64,000 nucleotides of DNA from Bacteroidales bacterium (GTDB lineage: Bacteria > Bacteroidota > Bacteroidia > Bacteroidales > F082): contig JAUXMV010000090.1 of the NCBI GenBank assembly GCA_030683155.1, positions 51,856 through 115,855 on the forward strand, given 5' to 3'. A program made the translations under genes and the position numbers. Positions 35,444 to 43,125 of the stretch are shown in pieces. The notes beneath the pieces are model-generated. The model was given only the letters and a program-made list of their open reading frames with translations, ran no database searches and was not told the DNA's origin. Each line of letters opens with the position of its first letter. The first letter of the stretch is position 1.

Positions 35444-36145
35444 CTATCCTTTTTGGCTAATTTTGTTCAACATTTCTATATCAAGAATCTCAAGATACTC
35501 GTTGTTGAACTCGATAAGGCCATCGGCTTTAAATTTTGTAAATATTCGTGCAATACTCTCGACTGACATGCCAGATAAGTCGGCAAAATCTTTACGGCTG
35601 AGTTGAATCGGGAATTTTGAAGTCTTGTAGATGCGATTGGCCAAACAAAGTATAACATCGGCAAGGCGGCCATAGGTTTGCTTTTTTGTCAAACAAAAAA
35701 ATCTTCCACTGGTAATAATTTTTTGTTCTGCCAGAACACTGATCATTTTGGAAGCAAATTTGGGATTCGATTGTATCGTTTGCTTAATGGCACTCATTTC
35801 AACCAGGCTCACCCGGCTGTCGATGTATGCCTGCACCGAGTGATGGAATATAGTAGATCCTTCATAAAGGTTCGCAAGTCCGATAATATTTATAGGGGCG
35901 AATATCTGTAGTATCAGGTTTTCGTTGTTGCCTTCAAGAAAGCTTTTAACAAGCCCTTCATGAAGAATCATAATATGTGATGCAAATGTTCCTTGCTTGC
36001 AGATCATTTCTCCTTTTTGATAATAAACATCCAGTGTTTTAAGATCTAAAAAATTGAGTTCATCTTCTGTAAGCAAATTCATGCATTCAAGTGTATTGTT
36101 GCCTATTGAACAACTATTACGCAGGGCATCAGGATTTTTGAACAT
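35444..36145 (-). CDS. Crp/Fnr family transcription regulator
   Basis: A 233-residue regulator with an N-terminal cyclic-nucleotide-binding fold (about residues 25-145) and a C-terminal winged helix. The recognition helix MSVESIARIFTKFK keeps the Glu and Arg of E. coli FNR (VETISR), which read TTGAT-type half sites. Cysteines occur near 12, 21 and 49, but the FNR CxxC cluster and the fourth ligand near 122 are absent, so a canonical 4Fe-4S sensor is unlikely. It is divergent from the octaheme cytochrome operon with an FNR-like box between, and probably controls it. Confidence 0.88.
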   Translation of the reverse strand: MFKNPDALRNSCSIGNNTLECMNLLTEDELNFLDLKTLDVYYQKGEMICKQGTFASHIMILHEGLVKSFLEGNNENLILQIFAPINIIGLANLYEGSTIFHHSVQAYIDSRVSLVEMSAIKQTIQSNPKFASKMISVLAEQKIITSGRFFCLTKKQTYGRLADVILCLANRIYKTSKFPIQLSRKDFADLSGMSVESIARIFTKFKADGLIEFNNEYLEILDIEMLNKISQKG

Positions 36146-36174
36146 AAAGAGACGTTAGAGTTATTTCATTTTGG

Positions 36175-36182
36175 CAAAGATA
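36175..36182 (-). promoter_or_regulatory. Candidate -7 box of the Crp/Fnr gene
   Basis: Minus-strand TATCTTTG matches TAnnTTTG, 30 bases upstream of the ATG at 36145. Confidence 0.45.
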
Positions 36183-36204
36183 GCTAAATAAAACAAGAAA
36201 ACAT

Positions 36205-36218
36205 TTGACGTAAATCAA
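36205..36218. promoter_or_regulatory. FNR-like operator between the regulator and cytochrome operons
   Basis: TTGACGTAAATCAA differs at one position from the FNR/Crp consensus TTGATnnnnATCAA. It lies 22 bases from the minus-strand -7 candidate and 25 bases from the plus-strand one. That puts its centre roughly 43-46 bases upstream of both predicted start sites, close to the -41.5 class II activator position. Confidence 0.6.
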
Positions 36219-36243
36219 AAAAAAAACTGTGCATAAAGAGAAT

Positions 36244-36251
36244 TAGCCTTG
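36244..36251 (+). promoter_or_regulatory. Candidate -7 box of the octaheme cytochrome operon
   Basis: TAGCCTTG matches TAnnTTTG at all but one position. A perfect alternative, TAGTTTTG, lies at 36296-36303, closer to the ATG at 36327, but is less well placed relative to the operator. Confidence 0.35.
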
Positions 36252-36326
36252 ATAAGGTTGTTGCTTGAGTCTTAAATATATGTTAAAATTCAGGATAGTT
36301 TTGCTGTGAATCTATTAACAAAATAA

Positions 36327-37907
36327 ATGATGAAAAGCGCACTTGAAAAAATCACTTCCTTTATTGTGGTATTGGTGTTGCCTGCTTTGGTTATTTACTT
36401 AACAGTATTTTTTGCATTACGCAAAAACGAACCTTTAGCTATAAAAATCCCGCTTATGTCGGAAACTATTGCAAAGGTTGACCATTCGCAGTTTGCAATA
36501 CTTCAGCAGAATTTTATTGATCCGAGAGACGTTACAGCTGCTTGTTTATCATGTCATAATAAGCGGGATGATGAATTAATGCAAAGCTCGCATTGGTTGT
36601 GGGAGCGGGAGGTAAATATCCCAGGACGTGGTATCGTAAAAATCGGAAAAAATAATATTCACAATAATTTTTGCACAGGTGCGCAGGGCAACAACGGTTC
36701 GTGTATGCGATGCCATATTGGTTATGGATGGGAGGATAAATCCTTTGATTTCAACAATCCGAACAACATTGACTGCCTTGTATGTCATGATAAAACTGAT
36801 ACTTACTTTAAACAGAAAGGCTACTCTGGCATGCCAGCCACAGCTGAAACAGCCAATGCTGAATTTAAGGTTCCGGACTATAATTATATATCGCAAAATG
36901 TTGGCTATCCTGACAGAGACAACTGTGGGGTATGTCACTTTTATGGTGGAGGCGGTAACAATGTGAAACATGGTGACCTTGAGGAAGCTTTATTCAACAC
37001 CAGCAGAAAGGTTGATGTGCATATGGGCACCGACGGGCCAAACATGGTTTGCATTGATTGTCATAAAACAGAGAAACACAATATAACGGGACGTTCTTAT
37101 TCAGTATCGGCAGATAATACCAACCGCATCAGTTGCGAGGGATGTCATACCGATCGTCCTCACCGCGATTATATTTTGGATTATCACAACCACAAAGTAG
37201 CCTGCCAAACTTGTCACATTCCTGTTTACGCCAAAGTTAACGCTACAGTTATGTACTGGGATTGGTCAAAAGCCGGACGAAGAGACGAAAACGGCAACCC
37301 TATTAAAGAGTATGATGCGGATCACAACTATAGTTATTTATCCATTAAAGGAAGATTTGTTTATGACGATAATGTGAAGCCGGATTATGTGTGGTTCAAT
37401 GGAACGGCAGATCATTTTTTTACAACAGACACTGTAACCACAGTCCCTGTTCAGATCAATACATTGTATGGAGATTACCGGGATGCTGATGCAAAAATCT
37501 GGCCTGTTAAAATACATCGTGGTCGACAGGCATATGACCCTGAAACAAAGCAACTGCTTTCGGTGAAAGTTTTCGCACACAATAAAGGTGAAGGTGCTTT
37601 TTGGGAAGACCTTGACTGGCCCGAAGCCATACGTCATGGAATGGAATATAATGAAAGGTATTGGAGTGGTAAATATGATTTTATTGACACAGAAGTGACA
37701 TGGCCACTTAACCATATGGTTTCTTTGAAAGAAGAAACAATGTCCTGCAAGGATTGCCACTCCCGTAATAAAAGTCGTCTTGATGGCCTCACAGACTTTT
37801 ACCTGCCAGGAAGGGACTACAACAAATGGATTGATTACAGTGGTTTTGCTATCATTATCCTTTCATTGATCGGAGTCATTGTACATGCTGTGCTAAGAAT
37901 ATTCTAA
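36327..37907 (+). CDS. Octaheme c-type cytochrome, tetrathionate reductase family, membrane anchored
   Basis: A 526-residue periplasmic multiheme cytochrome with eight CxxCH sites at about residues 73, 126, 150, 200, 242, 270, 293 and 485. Content and size match the octaheme tetrathionate reductase (OTR) family, whose Shewanella member reduces tetrathionate, nitrite and hydroxylamine in vitro. A transmembrane helix lies near residues 12-31 and a second at the C-terminus (WIDYSGFAIIILSLIGVIVH), so it is held in the inner membrane at both ends. It heads the operon with a cytochrome b that could feed it electrons from quinol. The physiological substrate is not proven; the rhodanese neighbours point to sulfur compounds. 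Confidence 0.9.
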   Translation: MMKSALEKITSFIVVLVLPALVIYLTVFFALRKNEPLAIKIPLMSETIAKVDHSQFAILQQNFIDPRDVTAACLSCHNKRDDELMQSSHWLWEREVNIPGRGIVKIGKNNIHNNFCTGAQGNNGSCMRCHIGYGWEDKSFDFNNPNNIDCLVCHDKTDTYFKQKGYSGMPATAETANAEFKVPDYNYISQNVGYPDRDNCGVCHFYGGGGNNVKHGDLEEALFNTSRKVDVHMGTDGPNMVCIDCHKTEKHNITGRSYSVSADNTNRISCEGCHTDRPHRDYILDYHNHKVACQTCHIPVYAKVNATVMYWDWSKAGRRDENGNPIKEYDADHNYSYLSIKGRFVYDDNVKPDYVWFNGTADHFFTTDTVTTVPVQINTLYGDYRDADAKIWPVKIHRGRQAYDPETKQLLSVKVFAHNKGEGAFWEDLDWPEAIRHGMEYNERYWSGKYDFIDTEVTWPLNHMVSLKEETMSCKDCHSRNKSRLDGLTDFYLPGRDYNKWIDYSGFAIIILSLIGVIVHAVLRIF

Positions 37908-37925
37908 CCCAATAAGTAATTGAAA

Positions 37926-38564
37926 ATGAAATACAAAAAGCAATATTTATACAGCAAGTTCGAACGATTCTGGCATTGGACGCAGATGCTACTGGTAATG
38001 CTACTCACCTTCACTGGATTTGAAATTCATGGCAATTTTGAAATTATGGGTTTTGAAAATTCAGTAAGAATACACTCGGCTGCAGCATGGTCGTTTATGG
38101 GACTTGCAGTAGTTTCAATTTTCTGGATGATCGTATCAAAACAATACCTGAATTTCATTCCCACAACAACAAAGCTTAAGGAGCAGCTTCAATATTACAC
38201 TTCCGGAATTTTTAAAGGAAGGCCTCATCCATTACATAAGACCTTATACAATAAACTGAACCCGCTTCAAAGAATTGTATATGCAGGCTTGCTGATTTTG
38301 ATTTTTCCGGTTCAGATTATTACTGGCATTGCATATATGTATTATCACTATCCCGAAAACCCCATTGATGCTGATGGATTATTACTGGCAGTAAATGCGC
38401 ATACTATAGGCGCCTTTATGGTGGTGGCATTCATAATAGTTCACGTTTATATGACTACGACTGGTCATAGTGTTTCAGCCAATGTAAAGGCCATGATTTC
38501 GGGATACGAAAAAGAACCCGATACCGAAAACTCACCCGAAGAAACAATTTCAAAAAATCAATAG
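37926..38564 (+). CDS. Cytochrome b subunit (thiosulfate-reductase/formate-dehydrogenase type)
   Basis: A 212-residue inner-membrane dihaem cytochrome b with about four helices. Histidines suited to haem ligation occur in RFWHWTQ near residue 15, RIHSAAAW near 49 and IIVHVYMTTTGH near 177-188. It most likely passes electrons between the quinone pool and the octaheme cytochrome. I start at the ATG at 37926; the frame has a TTG two codons earlier. It begins 18 bases after the cytochrome gene and ends four bases before the rhodanese gene, so it is in the same transcript. Confidence 0.86.
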   Translation: MKYKKQYLYSKFERFWHWTQMLLVMLLTFTGFEIHGNFEIMGFENSVRIHSAAAWSFMGLAVVSIFWMIVSKQYLNFIPTTTKLKEQLQYYTSGIFKGRPHPLHKTLYNKLNPLQRIVYAGLLILIFPVQIITGIAYMYYHYPENPIDADGLLLAVNAHTIGAFMVVAFIIVHVYMTTTGHSVSANVKAMISGYEKEPDTENSPEETISKNQ

Positions 38565-38568
38565 AAGT

Positions 38569-39087
38569 ATGAGAACAATAAGAATAGCTATTTTATTGAT
38601 GGCAATAACATTTTTTGCATTTGCCTGTCAGAAGCAAACCTACAAAAGCGGCGATGACATGGTAAAAGAAGCCATGAAAACTGTAAAGATTATCACTGTT
38701 GATGAATTAGATAAAATAATGGAAAACGGTGAAGAAATCTATACACTGATTGATGTCCGTCAGGAAATAGAGCATTACTATGGATACATTCCAGGTTCGG
38801 TGGTTTTGCCACGGGGAAGTCTTGAATTCAGTATTGCTGATGCTGAATTTTGGGAAAATGCCGGATTATATATGCCTGAAAAAGATGAAAAAATTATCCT
38901 TTACTGCAAAAAGGGTCAACGTGGCATACTTGCCGCCGAAACACTTACCAAACTTGGATACACCAATGTCTATGCCATTGAAGGAGGCTGGAAAAACTGG
39001 GAAGTAAATTATCCGGATATTTATGAAAAAGACCTTGATAAGCTGGGTGGAAAATCCGAAGCACCTGCTTCTTCAGGCGGCTGTTAA
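38569..39087 (+). CDS. Rhodanese-domain lipoprotein
   Basis: A 172-residue lipoprotein with lipobox Cys20 (FFAFAC) and one rhodanese domain. The active-site loop is YCKKGQRG near residue 109, with the catalytic cysteine intact, and LIDVRQEIEHYYGYIPGS is the CDC25/rhodanese N-block. It ends in a Ser/Gly-rich tail with a last-residue cysteine (SSGGC). It probably handles persulfide or thiosulfate sulfur in the periplasm. It starts four bases after the cytochrome b stop. Confidence 0.88.
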   Translation: MRTIRIAILLMAITFFAFACQKQTYKSGDDMVKEAMKTVKIITVDELDKIMENGEEIYTLIDVRQEIEHYYGYIPGSVVLPRGSLEFSIADAEFWENAGLYMPEKDEKIILYCKKGQRGILAAETLTKLGYTNVYAIEGGWKNWEVNYPDIYEKDLDKLGGKSEAPASSGGC

Positions 39088-39135
39088 ACCTGAACTTTAA
39101 TTTAAATTTTCAATACTAACACTAATTTTTTAACA

Positions 39136-40122
39136 ATGAAAAAATTCACAATTTATTTTATCGCTCTGTTTGTTTTGCCGAGCTTTGTTTTTACCGGATG
39201 TAAGAAAGACGCTGAAGAAGCCAACAAGTATGAAATTCTTGTTGATCACCTGAAGGCTCAGAGTCTTGACCTTCCTGCCATGCATGCCGCTGTCAACACA
39301 CAGGGATGGGCTGTTTCAGCCACCGCGCTTAACAGTTCATTGGCAGATTACTACATTATCGACATTCGCCCTGCTGCTGATTTCAATGCCGGACGAATTG
39401 CAGGTGCAGTTAACTCCACCATGGCCAATGTGTTGGAAGAAGCAAAAAAAGCTCCATCTGGCAAAAAGATACTCCTGGTATGTGCCAGTGGTCAAACTGC
39501 AGCATATGCCCTTGCAGCTTGCAGACTCAGTGGTTTTCCTAACACTTTCTTCCTGAAATGGGGGATGAGTGCATGGAATTCATCAAAGGATGTTTGGACT
39601 CCTAAAATTGGCAACATTGCCATTGAACCTTCACAAAATGTCAATTGGCAGACCTATTCGGAATCTTCTTTTGTCGCAAATTCTGACTTTGGAAAAATCC
39701 CGATGGTAAAAAGCAACTCTGATGACGGAGCCGAAATCTTGAAAGAAAGAGTTACTGCTGTGCTTGCAGAAGGCGCAAAATTTGTTCAGCCTGCTGAAGT
39801 TCTTGCCAATCCGGCAAATTATTTCATCAATAACTATTGGACAGTAGCCAATGTAACCGGCAATGGTAACGGACATTTCAAAGGTGCTCACCGAATCAAT
39901 CCGCTTACACTAACAGCAAATGAGGTAAAATTCCTCAATCCCGATCAAAAGATTGCAACCTATTGCTGGACAGGACAAACCTCCGCAGCTGTAACATTCT
40001 ACCTGAGAGTATTGGGTTTTGATGCTTATGGAATTCAATGGGGTTCGAATGCACTTGTAAACTCACTTCTTACATCCAACAAATGGCCTGAAGGACAACA
40101 GAATCTTCCGATGGTTCCATAA
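39136..40122 (+). CDS. Tandem rhodanese lipoprotein
   Basis: A 328-residue lipoprotein with lipobox Cys22 (FVFTGC) and two rhodanese domains. The first, about residues 35-160, has IDIRPAADFNAGRIAGA and active loop CASGQTA. The second, about 190-325, has FKGAHRINP and loop CWTGQTS. Both catalytic cysteines are present, unlike many tandem rhodaneses in which one half is inactive. It belongs to the octaheme operon, 48 bases after the previous rhodanese gene. Sulfur donor and acceptor are unknown. Confidence 0.86.
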   Translation: MKKFTIYFIALFVLPSFVFTGCKKDAEEANKYEILVDHLKAQSLDLPAMHAAVNTQGWAVSATALNSSLADYYIIDIRPAADFNAGRIAGAVNSTMANVLEEAKKAPSGKKILLVCASGQTAAYALAACRLSGFPNTFFLKWGMSAWNSSKDVWTPKIGNIAIEPSQNVNWQTYSESSFVANSDFGKIPMVKSNSDDGAEILKERVTAVLAEGAKFVQPAEVLANPANYFINNYWTVANVTGNGNGHFKGAHRINPLTLTANEVKFLNPDQKIATYCWTGQTSAAVTFYLRVLGFDAYGIQWGSNALVNSLLTSNKWPEGQQNLPMVP

Positions 40123-40135
40123 TTTAAACTTTAAC

Positions 40136-40184
40136 AAATGGCCGGGAACGTCAGTATATATAAAAGATTATCCCGGTCATTTGA
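40136..40184 (+). promoter_or_regulatory. Hairpin between the tandem rhodanese and porin genes
   Basis: AATGGCCGGGA pairs with TCCCGGTCATT (one G-U type pair) over a loop of about 27 bases, in the 114-bp gap before the porin ATG. A weak T-rich tract follows further down. It may be a partial terminator, attenuator or processing site that lowers or separates porin expression. Confidence 0.45.
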
Positions 40185-40236
40185 TTCTTTCCTGTTTTTT
40201 CAGGTTTTCAATTTTAAAAAACTAATTTCCATTAAG

Positions 40237-41280
40237 ATGAAAGCAATTAAAATTCTTATTGTCGGTCTGTTGTTCGCCATGCTTCTACCCGTAAATCTGC
40301 ACTCGCAAGGATGTGCACCGGTTAAAAGTGATGATGGCGTAAACATATTTGGATTTCTGCAACCTCAGTTTGAAACCAAATTTGTCAAAGACGGCCCTCA
40401 AAATTCATTTACTTTTAACCGTGCCCGCATAGGGGTAACCGGTAATATTCCTTATGACATTCTATACTATGCAGTAGTCGAAACCGGTCCGTTTTTCAAC
40501 AACGGAAATGCGTTTTTACTGGATGCATTTATATCCTACCAACGTTACCCGTTTGCCAAGATTGCAGTTGGTAAATTCAAGTCGCCTTTCACCCTCGAAA
40601 TGAGCACTCCTTGTCAGGGCTTGAATACGATTTACCGATCAGATATCGTGCGCAATCTGGTAAGTCCTGATCGCGATTATGGTATCATGATTTCAGGTGA
40701 TATAAAAGATAAACTTATTTCCTATGCTTTTGCAGTAACCAATGGAACAGGATTAGGCTTTTTCGACAACAACAATGGCAAAACCATTCATAGTCGCATT
40801 CAATTGATGCCAAAAGAATTTGTAAAGATTGGCGGTGGTGCTCAATATGGAACACATCCATCAGCAGTAGTGGATGCTAAGGAAGAAGATAGCCGATTTC
40901 GTTGGGCAGCCGATATTCAGCTCAATCATAAAGGTTTTGACCTGATTGGTGAATATTTAGGTGGCAACGACAAAGGCAGTTCAGTTGTCGGCGGAGGATG
41001 TGGCGGCGCTCCTGTTATCGTTGAAGGTGATATCAAACGCAGTGGTTATTATGTTACCGGTATGTACAAAACCAAATGGAATCTGCAACCACTGGTTCGT
41101 TACGAAAACTACAATACAGACGTAACAACAAAAAACAGGGAAGAACACACATTGGTATTTGGGTTAAACTATTGGTTAAACGATTGGACACGCATCCAGA
41201 TGAACTACCTTTATAAATCAGAGGATCGTATCGAGGTTAAAAACGATGAGTTCGTAATCCAATTCCAAGTAACATTTTAA
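40237..41280 (+). CDS. Porin O/P family outer-membrane channel
   Basis: A 347-residue protein with a signal peptide (MKAIKILIVGLLFAMLLPVN, cleaved near LHSQG) and a beta-barrel of the phosphate-selective porin OprO/OprP type. Family marks include FNRARIGVTGNI, KIAVGKFKSPFTLE and a C-terminal aromatic residue (QVTF). It probably admits the anionic substrate of this operon, such as thiosulfate or tetrathionate; that is inference from context. The frame begins at 40138 but the first 33 codons precede a good signal peptide, so I use the ATG at 40237. Confidence 0.85.
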   Translation: MKAIKILIVGLLFAMLLPVNLHSQGCAPVKSDDGVNIFGFLQPQFETKFVKDGPQNSFTFNRARIGVTGNIPYDILYYAVVETGPFFNNGNAFLLDAFISYQRYPFAKIAVGKFKSPFTLEMSTPCQGLNTIYRSDIVRNLVSPDRDYGIMISGDIKDKLISYAFAVTNGTGLGFFDNNNGKTIHSRIQLMPKEFVKIGGGAQYGTHPSAVVDAKEEDSRFRWAADIQLNHKGFDLIGEYLGGNDKGSSVVGGGCGGAPVIVEGDIKRSGYYVTGMYKTKWNLQPLVRYENYNTDVTTKNREEHTLVFGLNYWLNDWTRIQMNYLYKSEDRIEVKNDEFVIQFQVTF

Positions 41281-41294
41281 ATAATAAATAAGAC

Positions 41295-42137
41295 ATGAAA
41301 AGAAATATTCTATTCGTCCTTGCATTGCTATTTACAACAAGCTTAATGGCACAGGACATTATTAAAGTTGATGATCTGGTTAAGATTCAGAAAGAAGCCG
41401 GACTGGTGATTATTAGCGCCGGTACTGATGCTGAATATACTAAAGCACATATTACCAATGCAATACATGTGCCTTATACCGCATTTGACAAAGACGGCGA
41501 GATTAAAGGCCTTTTGGTTTCAGATGCTGAAATGGCAAAAATTCTGGGTGATAAAGGCGTTTCAGAAAAAAGCAAGATCGTTGTATATGATGAGTTTGAT
41601 GGTCGATATGCCGGTCGTATCTATTCACTGCTTAAGTACTTAGGCGCTAAAGATGTAAAGATTCTCGACGGCAGTCTTGAGGCCTGGAAAAAAGGAAGAA
41701 AACCTATTACACGAAATGCAACAAATATTACCAAAACCACATTTACTCCTTCTGTGAATAAAGCATTAATGGCCAGCATTCAGGAAGCAGATGCAGCAGC
41801 TTCTAAACCGAATGTAGTTTTGATTGACACACGTGCACCTGAGGAGTTCAATGGAATTAAAGACAGCAAGGGATATATTCCCGGAGCAATAAACATCGAA
41901 TACAAACTATTGCTCAATGCCGACGGAACCTTAAAGCCAAAAGCTGAACTTGAAAAAGTTTATGCTGCCAAAGGCGTTTCAAAGGACAAGGAAATCATCC
42001 TTTATTGCAGCACCGGAGTAAGAACCGGACTGCACCATCTGGCATTGGTTAGCATATTGGGTTACACTAAGGTAAAGATTTATGATGGTGGGTACAACGA
42101 ATATGTAGTAAAAAACCCTTCAAAAATTACGAAATAA
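41295..42137 (+). CDS. Exported tandem-rhodanese sulfurtransferase
   Basis: A 280-residue protein with a signal peptide (to LMAQ, about residue 19) and two rhodanese domains, like thiosulfate:cyanide or 3-mercaptopyruvate sulfurtransferase. In the first domain the active loop reads YDEFDGRYAG with Asp where Cys would be, so that half is inactive. The second carries YCSTGVRTG with the catalytic cysteine. It lacks a lipobox and should be soluble in the periplasm. Last gene of the operon, followed by a strong terminator. Confidence 0.88.
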   Translation: MKRNILFVLALLFTTSLMAQDIIKVDDLVKIQKEAGLVIISAGTDAEYTKAHITNAIHVPYTAFDKDGEIKGLLVSDAEMAKILGDKGVSEKSKIVVYDEFDGRYAGRIYSLLKYLGAKDVKILDGSLEAWKKGRKPITRNATNITKTTFTPSVNKALMASIQEADAAASKPNVVLIDTRAPEEFNGIKDSKGYIPGAINIEYKLLLNADGTLKPKAELEKVYAAKGVSKDKEIILYCSTGVRTGLHHLALVSILGYTKVKIYDGGYNEYVVKNPSKITK

Positions 42138-42205
42138 GCCTTTAAAGGGTTTTATAAAACACACTTTTTCACTAAAGTAAGGTTAGTATTGCTTTAATCT
42201 TGATG

Positions 42206-42239
42206 AATCCTGCAGACTTCGGTCTGCGGGGTTTTTTTG
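42206..42239 (+). terminator. Rho-independent terminator closing the octaheme/rhodanese operon
   Basis: CCTGCAGAC and GTCTGCGGG form a strong stem around a TTCG tetraloop, followed by seven Ts. Confidence 0.9.
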
Positions 42240-42337
42240 TGTTAATTTGTTGTCTCAGCCCCCTGTGAGCCTGGATACATATTGTTCAATTAAACCCAAC
42301 CCGTTTTGAAAAGCAGAACCTGAGAAGAAAACAAAAG

Positions 42338-42781
42338 CTATGTAATTGATATTGATACGATTTGCATTGCTTTTTCCAGCAGTTTTGGCTGAATTTCAGG
42401 GTAAGTGAGTACCTTGGGAAGTTCGCTGAAAAATCCGATCTCTGCAATCTCATATTCGGGCAAACTGCCAAGTGTTTCAATTTGAGCCATATACAATCGT
42501 CCAAAACTATGCCTGCTGCCGATTTCAACTTCATACTCGCACAAAGGGCGAATATCAAACACTTCAGCACCTGTTTCTTCCATCAGTTCCCTGACAGCAC
42601 AGGCATCAATCTTCTCACCAACCTCTCTTCGTCCTCCCGGAATTTCCCAGCTCAGCCTTTCGCGGTGACGCACGCATACAAGCTGACACTTGTGAAAAGA
42701 ACAAATTACAGCATATTCCAATAAGCTGTCATCAATTTTGTCAAGCGCATGGAAGCTAACTTGTATGTTTCTATCTGACAT
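42338..42781 (-). CDS. NUDIX hydrolase
   Basis: A 147-residue pyrophosphohydrolase with a complete Nudix box, GGRREVGEKIDACAVREL followed by MEETGAE (residues about 48-72), matching Gx5Ex7REUxEExGU. It hydrolyses a nucleoside diphosphate linked to some group X, and no closer specificity can be given. It is monocistronic and convergent with the octaheme operon. Confidence 0.88.
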   Translation of the reverse strand: MSDRNIQVSFHALDKIDDSLLEYAVICSFHKCQLVCVRHRERLSWEIPGGRREVGEKIDACAVRELMEETGAEVFDIRPLCEYEVEIGSRHSFGRLYMAQIETLGSLPEYEIAEIGFFSELPKVLTYPEIQPKLLEKAMQIVSISIT

Positions 42782-43125
42782 TCAAGGGGTATTTTACTTT
42801 GTTACTGTTATACAAAACAACAAATTATTCCAGTGAAAACGAAATTAAACATGAAGCAAAAAACTGATTTGATTCCCTCACCGGCTTTTTGTGCTCATTG
42901 TGGAATCTTTTAATTCTAAACAAACGGATGTCTTTCGTTCTTTATCTGACTTTTAAAGATTCTATGCACTATTGAGCCCTTTCGATTTCCGCAAAAAGAT
43001 ATTGCTGAAGCATCGGGCAATTTGCTGAATTTTATTCAAAATGATATTTTATTTTTTTTCACCCAATTTCCAGATCATGTAAGTATCAACTGGCTTTTAC
43101 AAAAAGGAATTTCTCAATCTACCTG
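42782..43125. other. 344-bp intergenic stretch with a gapped foldback
   Basis: No gene is seen. GCTCATTGTGGAATCTTTTA (42893-42912) can pair with gaps to 42952-42977, which reads as a near complement ending CTATTGAGC. The loop is AT-rich. No promoter was identified with confidence. Confidence 0.35.

Noticed and set aside
36296..36303. TAGTTTTG as the main promoter of the octaheme operon
   Set aside because: It matches the -7 box perfectly but has no -33 partner and is about 90 bases from the FNR-like box. Kept only as an alternative.
38569..42137. Horizontal transfer of the rhodanese genes
   Set aside because: Codon use and base composition look like the neighbours and there are no mobile-element marks; no support for recent transfer.
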